A stretch of 64,000 bases of DNA, from the NCBI RefSeq assembly GCF_003576645.1, contig NC_044924.1, positions 27,865,064-27,929,063 on the forward strand, read 5' to 3'. Source of the stretch: Ipomoea triloba (taxonomy: Eukaryota; Streptophyta; Magnoliopsida; Solanales; Convolvulaceae). A program made the translations under genes and the position numbers. Shown here one piece after another: positions 1-12,240 of this stretch (position 1 is the first letter of the stretch; each line of letters begins with the position of its first letter). The notes below the pieces were generated by a model, which had not been told where the DNA came from, did not search any database, and saw only the letters and a program-made list of their open reading frames with translations.

Positions 1-2
1 TT

Positions 3-1123
3 ATCCTCTCTCTGAATTTGCAAATGATGCTTCAGGTTCTTACTTCTCTTGAACCTTTGGATTACATTGTCGTGTCGTTTCTTCCTGGAGTTAGTGAGGT
101 ATGCACAGACAATGGTCTTTCGTTCGTACCTTTTACAGTTGTGCTTTATTGAATTTCAAAACTGATTCCAAGCTTCAATGGGTATTTGCATTCAACAGGA
201 GTTTCTTTTCCGTGGTGCACTTTTGCCTCTCTTTGGTGCCAATTGGCCAAGTGCTCTGGCCGTTGCTGCAGTCTTTGGAATATTGCACTTGGGCAGCGGC
301 CGAAAATATTCATTTGCAATCTGGTATTTGTTGAGTTGGAGCATTTCATTAGTTTGTTTATTCCCCCTTAAACTGATGCATTATCATTCTATTTAATGCA
401 TGCTCCATGTATATTGTACATTCATGATCCATTTCCTCTCATCTTTTCCCTTCATATTTGTAGATTTACAGTTTAAAGTATTTTTACCACCTCCATGCCC
501 TTAACCAAGGCTGTAGAAGGCGCTAGGCAGGCAGCCGGGGGCGCCTAGCACCTAGGCCCTGCCTAGGCGGCTGAGTAAAATAATAATAATAATGTGTAGC
601 TGCCCTAAACCCTAAAAAAAAAACACTTGGCCGAGTTAAGCGCCGACCTAGCCGAGTCAGGCGCCTAGGGGTGAAATCCCCTTGGCCTAGGGTTGCCTAT
701 GCGGCTGAGTAAAATAATAATAATAATGTGTGGTCGCCCTAAACCCTAAAAAAACACTCGTCTGTGTTAAGCGCCAACCCAGCCGAGTCGGATGCCTAGT
801 TGGCCGGCCAACTAAAAGGCACCTAGGAGTGAAATCCCCTTGGCCTAGGGCGCCTAGGAGGCAATTTTTACAACATTGCCCTTAACACATTTGCACCCCT
901 AGGAAGCTTGTGGTGCCAAAAATATGAACTGCAACCACACAAAATTATAGTTGTATTCTAATGAATTAGCTTATGATAACTTTTTAGGGCGACATTTGTG
1001 GGGCTTGCCTATGGCTATGCTACAATTTCAACATCAAGCATTATTGTGCCAATGGCTGCTCACGCTCTGAATAACTTGATCGGAGGTATCTTATGGCGCT
1101 ATACATCAAGTTCTTCAAAATAG
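3..1123 (+). CDS. CPBP (CAAX-type) intramembrane protease, C-terminal three exons (5' end outside window)
   Basis: Three exons join in frame: 3-98, 199-323 and 988-1123 (118 codons plus stop TAG at 1121-1123), with GT donors at 99 and 324 and AG acceptors at 197-198 and 986-987. The peptide shows the three signatures of the CPBP/ABI glutamate intramembrane protease family: EExxxR, formed only after splicing (SE from exon 1 joined to EFLFRG of exon 2), then FGILH (FxxxH) in exon 2, and HALNN (HxxxN) in exon 3. The segments between are hydrophobic, as expected of a multi-pass membrane enzyme. In plants related proteins are often plastid or endomembrane proteins, but the targeting region lies outside the window, so location is not shown. 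The family includes CAAX-prenyl proteases and homologues of unknown substrate. Intron 2 carries a hAT element (506-878). The unspliced frame reads QQEFLF because intron sequence precedes the exon. Family assignment is confident; substrate is unknown. Confidence 0.88.
506..878. mobile_element. Non-autonomous hAT element (CCTAGG-rich family) in protease intron 2
   Basis: A 373-bp insertion is bounded by an 8-bp direct repeat CCCTTAAC (498-505 and 879-886). Its ends are inverted and similar (CAAGGCTGTAGAA on the left, and CAATGTTGTAAAAAT reading inward from the right). An 8-bp target duplication with CA-starting ends fits the hAT superfamily. The interior is unusually rich in GCGCCTAGGCG-like palindromes and has no coding potential. 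It shares its style of ends and palindromes with elements at 22127 and 57996. It sits inside an intron and leaves the exons intact. Confidence 0.8.
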
Positions 1124-2164
1124 ATTGGTAATTCTGCAATCTTCTGTCTTCATAATGTGCACTCTACTAAAATGGTGCAACGAGATTTTTGTCTTTAACA
1201 TGTCAAATCTATTGGTTGTTATTAAGGTTTGGCTCTCTGATACATAAACTTGCCTCAGCTCTAGTGTGTATCAGTTTGGAGCTCAGCCCTGGCTTTCAAG
1301 TATTATTTTCCTTACTGCCATATAGCTTGTGTATACTTGTAGTTTTTTAATATTTTATTAATACTTAAAAGTGTTGTCAAATTCTCAGATTTTCTCAATG
1401 TTGCTGCGTTACAACCAGTATGCCAACTTAGCGTATTGTTTTGTTTGACGCCCCGTAACTCTTCCTCAGCCAGGCTTGGGCAGAATAGCAGAGCAAGTAC
1501 AAGTATTAGTAGCATAACAAAAAAGCCTTCCTCGTCATTAATATGTTTGCTCGGAACTCTCGGGAGAATCGATGACTGCATCTTTGATGCATCTGATAAT
1601 TCTGAATTGGCTAGTTGTAAATAGCCCCAGGGCTATGGAACAAAGGATTATCCCGGAACTAGACCGAGGTAGTGTATATGTATTTATGGTTATTTTCAAA
1701 TCTCGCAGAACAGAATGGGATACGATGAGATAGAATGCAATAGCAACATTTTACCCAACTCTAGTCAACTTCTGATTGGCAAGGAGTGAAGCTTCAGCTA
1801 TGGATTCCATGTGGAGAATCTCCTTGGAATGTTTTGTGTTAAATATGTGTAAGCATATATAGAGTTTAAAACTAAAGAACCAAAATATCATGAAATTTGT
1901 AAATGATGTTGTGGATTATCAGCCTACTGAGCATGCATAATGGATACCCCCTACAGTTACACAAGTTCATAGAGAAAGTCAAAATGAAGAATCAGTGCAA
2001 CATAATACTCAACTTGAAACAAACACTAGTCCATCATAAACTACTTGACAGACAATTGAAGAATCTTCTTCAACTCAATCTTTTTTCAAATACTGCCTAC
2101 TAAACCACTGAGCTAAGCCTGTGTGGATTTTTGCAACACAATCTGACTAGACATAGAGGGATAT
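1124..2164. other. 3' flank of the protease gene; no gene recognised
   Basis: This holds the 3'UTR and downstream flank of the protease gene, then AT-rich intergenic sequence. Short open frames on both strands around 1312-1624 overlap each other and match no family I recognise. No RNA gene or terminal repeat was seen. Confidence 0.5.
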
Positions 2165-2655
2165 TCCTATGAGGATCTATAATAATCACCTTGTTGGTAA
2201 CATGATTGGAAATCCCTCAGAAGGTGTGAGAGCCATAAATAAGGTAAGGGGGAACTATGTTGAATTGGCTAGGTACCCTTGCTGGCAAATTATACCATGA
2301 ACCAGGGTCTACCTTGCATTGTAGATTTTGGTTCAAAAAAAAAAACATTTAGATTATGTATATGTAGTTGACACATTTTGTACCTGCAGTTGACAGTTGT
2401 ATCAGAGTTCATAACGCAATATGAACCCTGGTCCATGGTATAACAATTGACCCTTGCTATGCTTCACAAATTGAGTTGAAAATGTCAATGAAGCTCTAAT
2501 TGATGAATTCTGGATAAAAGCAATGTAAGATGAGCTTGGTTTGTTCGAACCTTGAGTGAATATAAAATGGGTATATAAAAATAAGACTGACAAAGCATGT
2601 AACATTGCACATAACAAGGCCAAATTAGTTGCACAAGGATTTACCCAAATTGAAG
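2165..2655 (+). pseudogene. Ty1/copia polyprotein remnant, start of reverse transcriptase (outer element, left part)
   Basis: Broken frames on the + strand read as the stretch just before and at the start of a copia reverse transcriptase. At about 2165-2250 comes a segment of the NHxxxNxIGNPSEGVR type. At 2465-2655 come NEALIDEFW, then KWVYKNKTD and AKLVAQGFTQIE. These are well-known landmarks of SIRE-like copia RTs. Frameshifts and a small foldback insertion (2284-2449) interrupt it. The frame stops just before the LTR of the - strand copia element at 2673. The same polyprotein type resumes at 15098, so the two pieces were one element. It cannot encode a working enzyme. Confidence 0.75.
2284..2449. 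mobile_element. Short foldback MITE (ATTATACCATG ends) in copia remnant
   Basis: This 166-bp insertion is flanked by a 9-bp direct repeat ACCCTTGCT (2275-2283 and 2450-2458). Its ends are inverted and similar (both contain TTATACCATG followed by ACCAGGGT). The 9-bp duplication suggests a Mutator-type element. It shares the GGTCCA/CCATGG terminal style with the foldback elements at 38242 and 48363. There is no coding content. Confidence 0.6.
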
Positions 2656-2672
2656 AAAAAAAAAAAGAAAAT

Positions 2673-2936
2673 TGTTGTTTTAAAGTAAAGTAGCAGAAAT
2701 ATCAAACAAGATAATAGAACAGAAAATTGTAATAGAAAGGGCTAATTCATTGCATTTTATTCACAACACCATGGCTCTTTATATAGAGAAAAAAATGTAA
2801 CAGAAACATATATATTCTGATTTGTTGAAAGATCTTATTATTAAGCCATGAAGAGATAATCTCTCTTAAAGACTTGTCTATTGACTGACTAGTAAGTAGT
2901 AACTAACTACTATTGCACTATTGCACATAATCAACA
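2673..2936 (-). repeat. 3' LTR of the minus-strand copia element
   Basis: This 264-bp repeat has TGTTG...CAACA ends. It closely resembles 14943-15097 over the first 155 bp (same GTAGCAGAAATATCA and CCATGGCTCTTTATATAGAGA stretches). A purine-rich tract (AAGGAGGAGA on the - strand) abuts its inner end at about 2938-2947, as expected of a polypurine tract. CTCTTTATATAGAG may hold the promoter TATA. Confidence 0.8.
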
Positions 2937-2954
2937 AATCTCCTCCTTGTCTTA

Positions 2955-5043
<2,089 letters not shown>

Positions 5044-5046
5044 TTA

Positions 5047-7700
5047 GTAGCTACAGAAGCCTAATTTGTCTCTTAATATTTCAAATCTAGCTTTAAACAA
5101 AGATTTAGTAAAAACGTCTGTAATTTGATCTTCAGTCTTTCAATAAAGCAGCTTCACCTCACCATGCTTCTGTTATTCTCTTGAGTGATACAACTTGATT
5201 TTGAAATGTTTAGTTTTTCCATGAAAAACAAGATCCTTTGAAATTGCTATTGCAACTTGATTGTCTACATCATCTGTGTTGGCTCATTTTGCTCCATGTG
5301 TAAATCTGTAAGTATTTTCCTAATCCAGATTGCTTGATTTACTGTGGCATTTGCTGCTACATATTCTAGCCGTGTTGTACTTTGAGATGTTATCTCTTAT
5401 TTTTTTGAACACCATGAGAAAATTGTAGATCCAAAACTGTAACAGAAACCTATTGTACTTTTCATATCATCTACGGAGCCTGCCCAAGCACTATAGAATA
5501 TCCAAGAAGCTTAAAATTTTGAAAGTTAGAATATTTAATGCCAAAATTTGTAGTTCCCTTAATATATCTCACTATTATTTTTGCAGCTTGAAAATGTATT
5601 TCACTTACACAATGCAAAAACCTTGAAAGCAAACTTATTGCAAACATTATGTCTGGTCTGGTTACAGTAAGATACATCAAGCAACCAACCAAACTTCTAT
5701 ATTGGCCTTCATCAACTTTTTTCAGCTCCACCATCTTTGTTGAACTTTTCCTTTTGGTTCATTAGTGTGTTAGTACTTTTGCAACCCTCCGTATGAAATT
5801 TCTTAAGTATTTCTTTTGCATACTTCTTTTGGCTGATGAGAATTCCATTTTGATCTTGTTTTACCTCCATGCCCATAAAATAAGACATCAAGCCAAGATC
5901 TGTCATCTCAAATACTTTGAGCATTTCAGTTTTAAACTCAGCCACCAAATTCTCATTGTTTCCTGTTACAAGAAGATCATCAACATAAACAGAAACTATA
6001 ACTAGATTAGTATATGTTCATTTTACATATAATGTCATAGCTTCACTTTAACTTTTAACAAACCCAAGTTTTTGAATGTGTTCATCAATCCTGCTGTACC
6101 AGGCCCTTGGAGCTTACTTAAGCCCATATAAGAGTAAATTGCCATTTTGATCCATTGACTATTGGGGTCCTTTTAATTGTAATCCACGACTTTCAAAACT
6201 GTTAATTTACTACCTTAAATATTCAATTTTTATCAATTTTGGTCACTCCGACCAAATTGCCGGTCAAATCTCACCGGAAAACATTAAAAGGTAAAGTAAT
6301 GAGGGTATTTTAGTAATTTTACTCCCTTTTTGTTTCTTCTTCGACGAGCATCTCAGGCTTTTGCTTCCACTGCGAGCGACGACGGTGGCAACCACATTCC
6401 TCCTTCACTGTCGCCACCTGATCAAGAAAGCAAAACTACAGATGAAAAATTTCCCAATGTCAACACCCAAACATCATCGAAAACCACTCGGGACAGAGCT
6501 TAGAAAACAACGTTGTCATCTCTATGGTGTGCACACAAATGACATAATCACGAGATTCCATGGGGGAGAGTTTGAGGTTTTGGTCTGGTTTATGAACGCA
6601 GGGAGGAAAATAGCAAAAGGACTAATTTCTCCTAAAAGATTTATTTTGCCGACAATAATAATATTGGTGCTACGGGACAACCCGTGAATGACGCTGCTCC
6701 TATGTCGTGTGCGACGGAATACCAGCGCCACCCCAACTTCTTTCAACTGCCAGCTTCGAGTCCGTACGATAATTTCCTAAAGGCCGCCGGAAGCTAAATA
6801 AAAGCTAATCAATGGCATCTGAGCTTCAGTTGGTGCAAAGATTGCTACCAGTTTTTTTGTTTTTGTTTTTTTTGTTTTTTTTTCAAAATTTCTTGGGAAT
6901 CTATAATCAAGATCCATTTTTGTATTTTTTTTGGGTTCATTGATAAGCTTTAAAATTGCATTTGAAAACAACAAAAAGATTGCATTGACAGCTCTGGTTT
7001 GCTAGACTCTGATGCGACGACAGCTTCATGAACGGAGAAGAAACAAAATATATTTAAAATGACTAAAATACCCCTCATTATTTGGCCTATTAATATTTTT
7101 CGGTGCAATTTGACCGGCAATTTGGTCGGAGTGACTAAAATTGATAAAATTTACATAGTTAAAGTACGAAATTAACAGTTTTGAAAGTTGTGGATTGCGA
7201 TTAACAAGCGCCCAATAGTCAGTGGACTTAAATGGCAATTTACTCGCCCATATAATGCCTTCTTTAACAAGTAGACCTTATCCTCCTGACCCTTGACTTT
7301 GAAACCTTCAGGCTGTTTAAAAAAAATCTCTTCTTGAAGATAACCGTTTAAGAATGCAGATTTTACATCTAGCTAGTAAATCTTCCACTTTTCGTGAGTT
7401 GCTAAAGCAAGTAACATTCTGATTGTATCCAAGCGTGCCACCATAGCAAATGTTTCTTAGAAATCCACTCCAAATACGTGATTGTACCCCTTCACTACTA
7501 ACCTAGCTTTGAGTTTTTTTTTACAAAACCATCTGCATCAAGTTTGGTCCTATAAACTCATTTGACACCAATGATCGTTCTATCTTGGGGCTTGTCCACT
7601 AGTTGCGAAGTATCTTCTTTTTTTCAATCATTTTGAATTCCTCCTCCATTGCTTGTATCCACTTGTCATCTTTCTTAGCTTCTGTAGAATTCGCAGGCTA
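5047..7700 (-). pseudogene. copia reverse transcriptase and RNase H, disrupted
   Basis: On the - strand, 7700-7246 and 6131-5471 encode copia RT and the start of RNase H. The catalytic YVDD is at 5987-5976. Next come MTDLGLMSYFMGMEV, the QKKYAKEIL segment, then YRSLVGCLMYLTVTRPDIMF and KIIVRYIKGT. Frameshifts and stops break the frame (for example between 5712 and 5734), and a 1.1-kb MULE separates the N-terminal part (MEEEF, FKVKGQEDKVYLL) from the catalytic part. RNase H continues weakly to about 5050. RT copies the element's RNA into cDNA in the virus-like particle; this copy is dead. Confidence 0.85.
6132..7245. mobile_element. MULE (Mutator-like), about 1.1 kb, in the copia RT
   Basis: Its ends GAGTAAATTGCCATTT and AAATGGCAATTTACTC are inverted, and the arms stay alike for about 170 bp (they share the GACCGGCAATTTGGTCGGAG stretch). 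A perfect 10-bp target duplication GCCCATATAA flanks it (6122-6131 and 7246-7255). There is no transposase. The middle (about 6340-6750) has a higher GC content than the arms and an open frame of 108 codons on the + strand, so it may hold a captured gene piece. I do not recognise that gene. Confidence 0.85.
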
Positions 7701-8074
7701 AAAAACAACAACATTACATCTTTCATAAATGTCATATAATGTCCTAGTACCTCTAACTAGGACATGATCTATGCTCTCAACATTGCCTTCAATAGGGTCA
7801 TCTTCAATGTGTTGTGAAAACTCTGGGAATTGCATTTTTCAGTCACCTCATAATGTTGTTTTTCCGTTGTCACTTCCTAATTCCATTGTTTATCCTCCAT
7901 AAACTTCACATCTCTACTTATCAAACATTATCCATTTTGTGGTTGGAAAATTCTATAAGCCTTGAAAGTGTTGCTATATCAAATAAAAATGCATGGTTCT
8001 GCCTTCTTATCAAGTTTGTATCGTTTCACCTGTGGCACATATAATAAACAAAGACAACCAAATATCTTTAGATT

Positions 8075-8900
8075 TTATAGGTTTGGTTTATAACCAAACC
8101 AAGCTTCATGTAGAGTTTTATTATTTAAAAATCTTATTGGCAGCCTAGTTAGCAAGAAAACAACAGTGCTAGCAGCCTCTGCCCACAATTTCTTAGGCAG
8201 CTCTTTTTCATGCAACATACACCTTGCCATTTTGATAATGCTCCGATTTTTTCCCTCAGTTACACCATTCTGTTGTGGGGTGTAATGAATAGTGAATTGA
8301 TGTTCAATACTTGCTTCTTCACAAAACTTGTCAAACATGTATCTTACAACCATTTGCATGTATTCACTAAACTCATTTGCATATTCTTTCCCATTATCGG
8401 ACCTTATTATATGTATCCTACAACCACTTTGATTTTTCACCCATGTTTTATATCTACAAAATATGTTGGCATTCTCAAATTTAAATTTGAGAAAATAAGT
8501 CCAACAATATCTTGTATAATCATCAATGAATGCAATATAGTACTTACTACCGTTCAAAGTGGGTGTTCTCATAGATCTACCAAGATCTATATGCACAAGT
8601 TGCAGCTTATGTGTTGCTCTCCATGCTGATTTTGAGAAAGATCATTTGACTTGTTTTCCATATTGACAAGCACAATCATCCAGCTTGTCCTCTAAGAGCG
8701 GAACTCCTTTCACCAAGTTATGTTTCTACATTTGTAGAAGACCAACATGGTGGAAATACCCAAGCCTTTTATGCCATAATTATGCATTGCTAACAATGCT
8801 AGAAAATGCCATTTTTTATTCCTCCATTAAGTTCAAAGTAAAGTTTTTTGCACATCTTTGCCTTGGGCATTTGTGATCAAGCACCATTGGTTTTCAAAAA
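8075..8900 (-). pseudogene. copia integrase (rve domain) with GAG-pre-integrase remnant
   Basis: The open stretch 8596-8075 is a copia integrase core. It has DLGRSM and YIAFIDDYTRYCW (first Asp region), IRSDNGKEY (second Asp) and QQNGVTEGKNRSI (catalytic Glu), followed by LWAEA and the LPIRFLNNKTLHEAWFGYKP segment typical of the domain's end. All three D,D,E positions can be seen. The upstream part, to about 8900, is a broken GAG-pre-integrase region. Integrase inserts the cDNA into host DNA. Frameshifts on both sides separate it from protease and RT, so the polyprotein is not functional. Confidence 0.85.
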
Positions 8901-8984
8901 GAACTTTGAAGCCTTTTTCATTCAACTGGCCAACACTAAGCAAATTCTGATCAATATCAAGCACATATAAAACATCTGAAATAT

Positions 8985-9962
8985 ACTTCACATTGTTAAT
9001 CTTTGTATAGCCATTGTTCCTTTCCCATTGATCAAAAGAAAATCATCATTTCTAATTTTTACTTTAGAAACAGTTGTTTTATCAAGATCTTTGAAGAGCT
9101 CTCGATCATTGGTCATGTGGTTTGTGTAACCACTATCAATCAACCAGGAATCACTTGAGTTGTTGCTTGTTGCAAAACATGTTACAACAAATAGGTGGTC
9201 GTCATCATATTGCTCTATAGATGCTTTTGCTTCTTCATGTTGTTGTGACTTGCAAATATGCTCCATATGTCCTGTCTTACAACATTTTATGCACTTGGCA
9301 TCAGGCCTCCACCAACATTTCCTTTGTGGGTGATTTTTTTTATTTGTTTTATTGTTTTTGTTTTGTTTTCTTTTTTTTACAGTGTGGACACGGTGGATAT
9401 ATCTCATTCTTGTTGTTGTTGCCAACCTCTTACTTTTTGAAGTTCTTCCTATTTTTACCTCTTCCTGAGCTTTCTGCCTTTGCTAGAAAAACACCCTCCA
9501 TTGGTTCTTCGTTTCTCAACACTATCTTTTGTTTTGGTACCTACAATGCATGTACATGTTTAGCCAAGGATATGCTTAACATATCCTTAGATTCTTCTAA
9601 GGAAGAAAGCTTTGACGCATACTTCTCAAGTAAGGTTACAAGGATCTTTTGCACAATCCGATGATCAGGAAAGTTTTTACCAAGAAACCTTATCTTATTA
9701 GTTATGCCCAAGAGCGTATTGGAGTACTCCTTAATGGTTTCTTACTCCTTCATCTTCATCATTTCAAACTCTCTAATTAGCTTAAGTATTTGCATGTTTT
9801 TTGTTTTCTCATTTCCTTGCTACTCTTTCTTTAGATAATCCCATATACCCTTTATTGTCTTTAAGTTCATAATTTTTGTAAATATAAAACTTGAAACAAC
9901 AAAGAACATACATGCATTAGTTTTGGACTTCCTCAATGTCTTTTCTTTGTGTATCTTCATCT
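8985..9962 (-). pseudogene. copia gag C-terminus, zinc knuckle and aspartic protease
   Basis: The frame 9425-8988 contains CIKCCKTGHMEHIC, a CX2CX4HX4C zinc knuckle that binds RNA in the gag protein. After it comes WLIDSGYTNHMT, the copia aspartic protease active site, where DSG replaces the commoner DTG. From 9962 down to about 9430, broken frames read as gag (for example IKGIWDYLKKE and IRFLGKNFPDHR). The first part of gag lies across the inserted LTR element, at 14837-14664. Several stops and shifts make it non-functional. Confidence 0.8.
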
Positions 9963-10236
9963 TGTTGAAATTGAGGGATTCAAAGGCCTGGCGGGTGGAA
10001 AATAGCAACCACCCGCCAGTTAGGCGGAAGCAAAGTATGTGAGAAAGCCAAAGAATAATAGAATATATTAATATATTATAATGAAAGAGTACAATAGGTT
10101 TCCCTCTATGTTCCTATGTACCTCTATATATACAGTACTAAAATACATACCAAATCTACCCTAATAGGAATAGGAAACTAAGTTCACCCTACTAGGAGTT
10201 TCCTAATATTCAATAAAGGTTTCCTAATATTCAACA
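9963..10236 (-). repeat. 3' LTR of the non-autonomous LTR element
   Basis: TG...CA bounded. It carries ACCACCCGCCAGTTAGG, CTCTATGTTCCTATGTACC and CCTAATAGGAATAGGAAAC, all also found in the other LTR (11471-11575 plus 14496-14658). The two copies differ at a modest number of positions. Confidence 0.88.
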
Positions 10237-11457
10237 CTCCCCCTCAAGCTAGAACATCTAGAAGTTCCAAGCTTGGATCAAAACAACACTCTACCTCACT
10301 TACAATTACAAATGAAAATTAAGTGCAACTAGAGGATAACAGTGTTGGGTGGCTTTGGAGGGACAATGCTATACGCAACCCTTGGAAATGCATCAAAGGC
10401 GAAACTTGTCACGAACAACCTTGGGAATGACGGCACCAAGGGAGAAGATTAACACGAACACCTTCACAGTAACATAAACACTCTAAGAATGCCAAAGGTA
10501 GAAGCGAATAGGAGCAAAGAATAACAAAGGATGCAGTAGAGCCCATAGTAATGAAGATAAACTTGAAATAACACTAAGCTAAAGAGAGCACACTGATTGT
10601 AGATAGTCACACTCCCCCTTACTTGAAACATGAGAAATAATCAAAGGCCATTATAGTAGTGATGAAACTTAACATCCATGGGATAAGGCATACCGGAGAT
10701 AAAGGAATATCACGGTTATACCAAAATAGTGAAACACCATGGGAAGAACCGAAGAAGCTTAGCAATAAACCCAAAAAGCCTTCAAATTTCACCAGTAGGC
10801 ATCAATGGTTGCCAAGAAATTTGCAGCAATGTTGCAGGGAAAGGGGTAAAAGATGTGGTAGTTCAAGACGAAAAGCTAGAAATAGAGGTCAAGACAAAAA
10901 ACTAGAAACAGAGACCAAGTATGATAGCATCATATACTAGAAGTAGTGAGATAATAAACCAAAAAGAAACGTGATGAAGATAACTAGAAAAAAAAATATA
11001 ATAAGTAAAATAGAACACCACGGGAGTGGTGTTGCTGGAAGAAGACTGCTGAATTGCCACTAAAACTGAACACATAGAGATGACTAGAGAAGGAAAAGAA
11101 GACTAATTGAAAATTTCGGCGACGGTGGCCAAAGGACGGCGGCCGGCGGTGGTGACCGATAGAGATAGGGAAATTAGAGGAGGGAGATATGGCCGGAAAA
11201 CTATTGATATTCCGACGACAACTAGTGGCGCGTGTAGGCGCGTATAGTGACAAACGGTGACGAGATTCCAGGCGTAGGCTCGCGATGATGATCCGAGAAG
11301 GCCTGTGGTGCAAGTATGGAAGGAAAACCACAAAGACACGTTGGATTTGAGAGAGACAGTCGCGATTGAAGGCAAACTCTTGTGGCGGCAGTGGCGAAAC
11401 AACTAGGGTTTTATTTAGGGTTTGTTAGGTTTTGTTTAGGATTTATTTTAAGATTTA
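10237..11457 (-). other. Interior of the non-autonomous LTR element; no retroviral genes
   Basis: This 1.2 kb lies between the polypurine tract and the primer site. Open frames of about 100 codons (10984-11402 on the - strand, 10659-10940 on the + strand) show no gag, protease, integrase or RT motif. The part near the primer site is GC-rich and repeats AAACCCTAG-like words, so it may be leader RNA or host sequence picked up long ago. I assign no function. Confidence 0.6.
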
Positions 11458-11470
11458 GGCTCTGATACCA
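11458..11470 (-). promoter_or_regulatory. Primer binding site, initiator-Met tRNA type
   Basis: GGCTCTGATACCA directly abuts the LTR start at 11471. Its reverse complement TGGTATCAGAGCC is the classic plant retroelement primer site pairing with the 3' end of initiator Met-tRNA. Confidence 0.9.
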
Positions 11471-11839
11471 TGTTGAAATTGATGGATTAAAAGACCTGGC
11501 GAGTGGAGAATAACAACCACCCGCCAGTTAGGTGGAAGCAAAGTATGTGAGAAAACAAGAGAATAATAGAATATAGAGTTAATTCCAGCAATAGTCCTCT
11601 GACTATTATGATTTTCCAAATTTAACCCTCGTCTTTTAATTTGGACGAATTAAACCCTTGACTATTAAAATTGTTCCACCATTAGTCTTTTGGTTAACCA
11701 ATCGTTAGATGGACGTTAATAGAATGGCTAAAATGGTCATTTCTTCCCCTGAACTTCTTCTTCCCCTTCGTTCATTTAATTTTTTTTTTTGGAAACACAT
11801 TCGTTTATTTAGTTTGTCCTTTCATTTCACCGTTTGGAC

Positions 11840-12235
11840 CATTGCGGTTAGGTTTCTGTGCGAGGAGACGACACTCTTGCTAGCCCCGGCGGTGCCGGAG
11901 GAGTACATGAGAGTCGTCGTGTCGTCTTGAGTGACCCTTTCTTTGAAGCGAGTCTGACTCTACAGCTTTCTCATCATCTCTTCCAGTCTACTCACGATCC
12001 TCAAGTTGGTTTTTGGTGTACAATTGTAATTTCATCCGATGAGCACGACAGGGAGATTTGAATCGGCTAGTTTTGGGAGAAGTTCAATAACAATAAAAGC
12101 GAGAATCGGTTTCGAATCAGAGATCTATTTGCCGATTTCGCGGGGGGTGTTGAGTGGGTTAGTGGTAGTTATAACGGCGCTGAGGGACATTACAGCAAGG
12201 CAGGTGATGGGGAAGAAGATGGAATTCAGAGAAAT
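11840..12235 (+). other. GC-rich, possibly captured gene segment in the Pack-MULE
   Basis: This is more GC-rich than the MULE arms. It has open frames on the + strand (11858-12061 and 12039-12266), including a hydrophobic run [14 protein letters not shown] recognise no family. It may be a second captured fragment or MULE-specific sequence. Confidence 0.35.
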
Positions 12236-12240
12236 TACAG

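Noticed and set aside
1312..1624. Overlapping frames on both strands downstream of the protease gene (89 and 62 codons)
   Set aside because: The - strand one has a hydrophobic segment but no upstream signals and no recognised family; both probably lie in the 3' flank.
8210..8629. 139-codon plus-strand frame
   Set aside because: Antisense shadow of the copia integrase.
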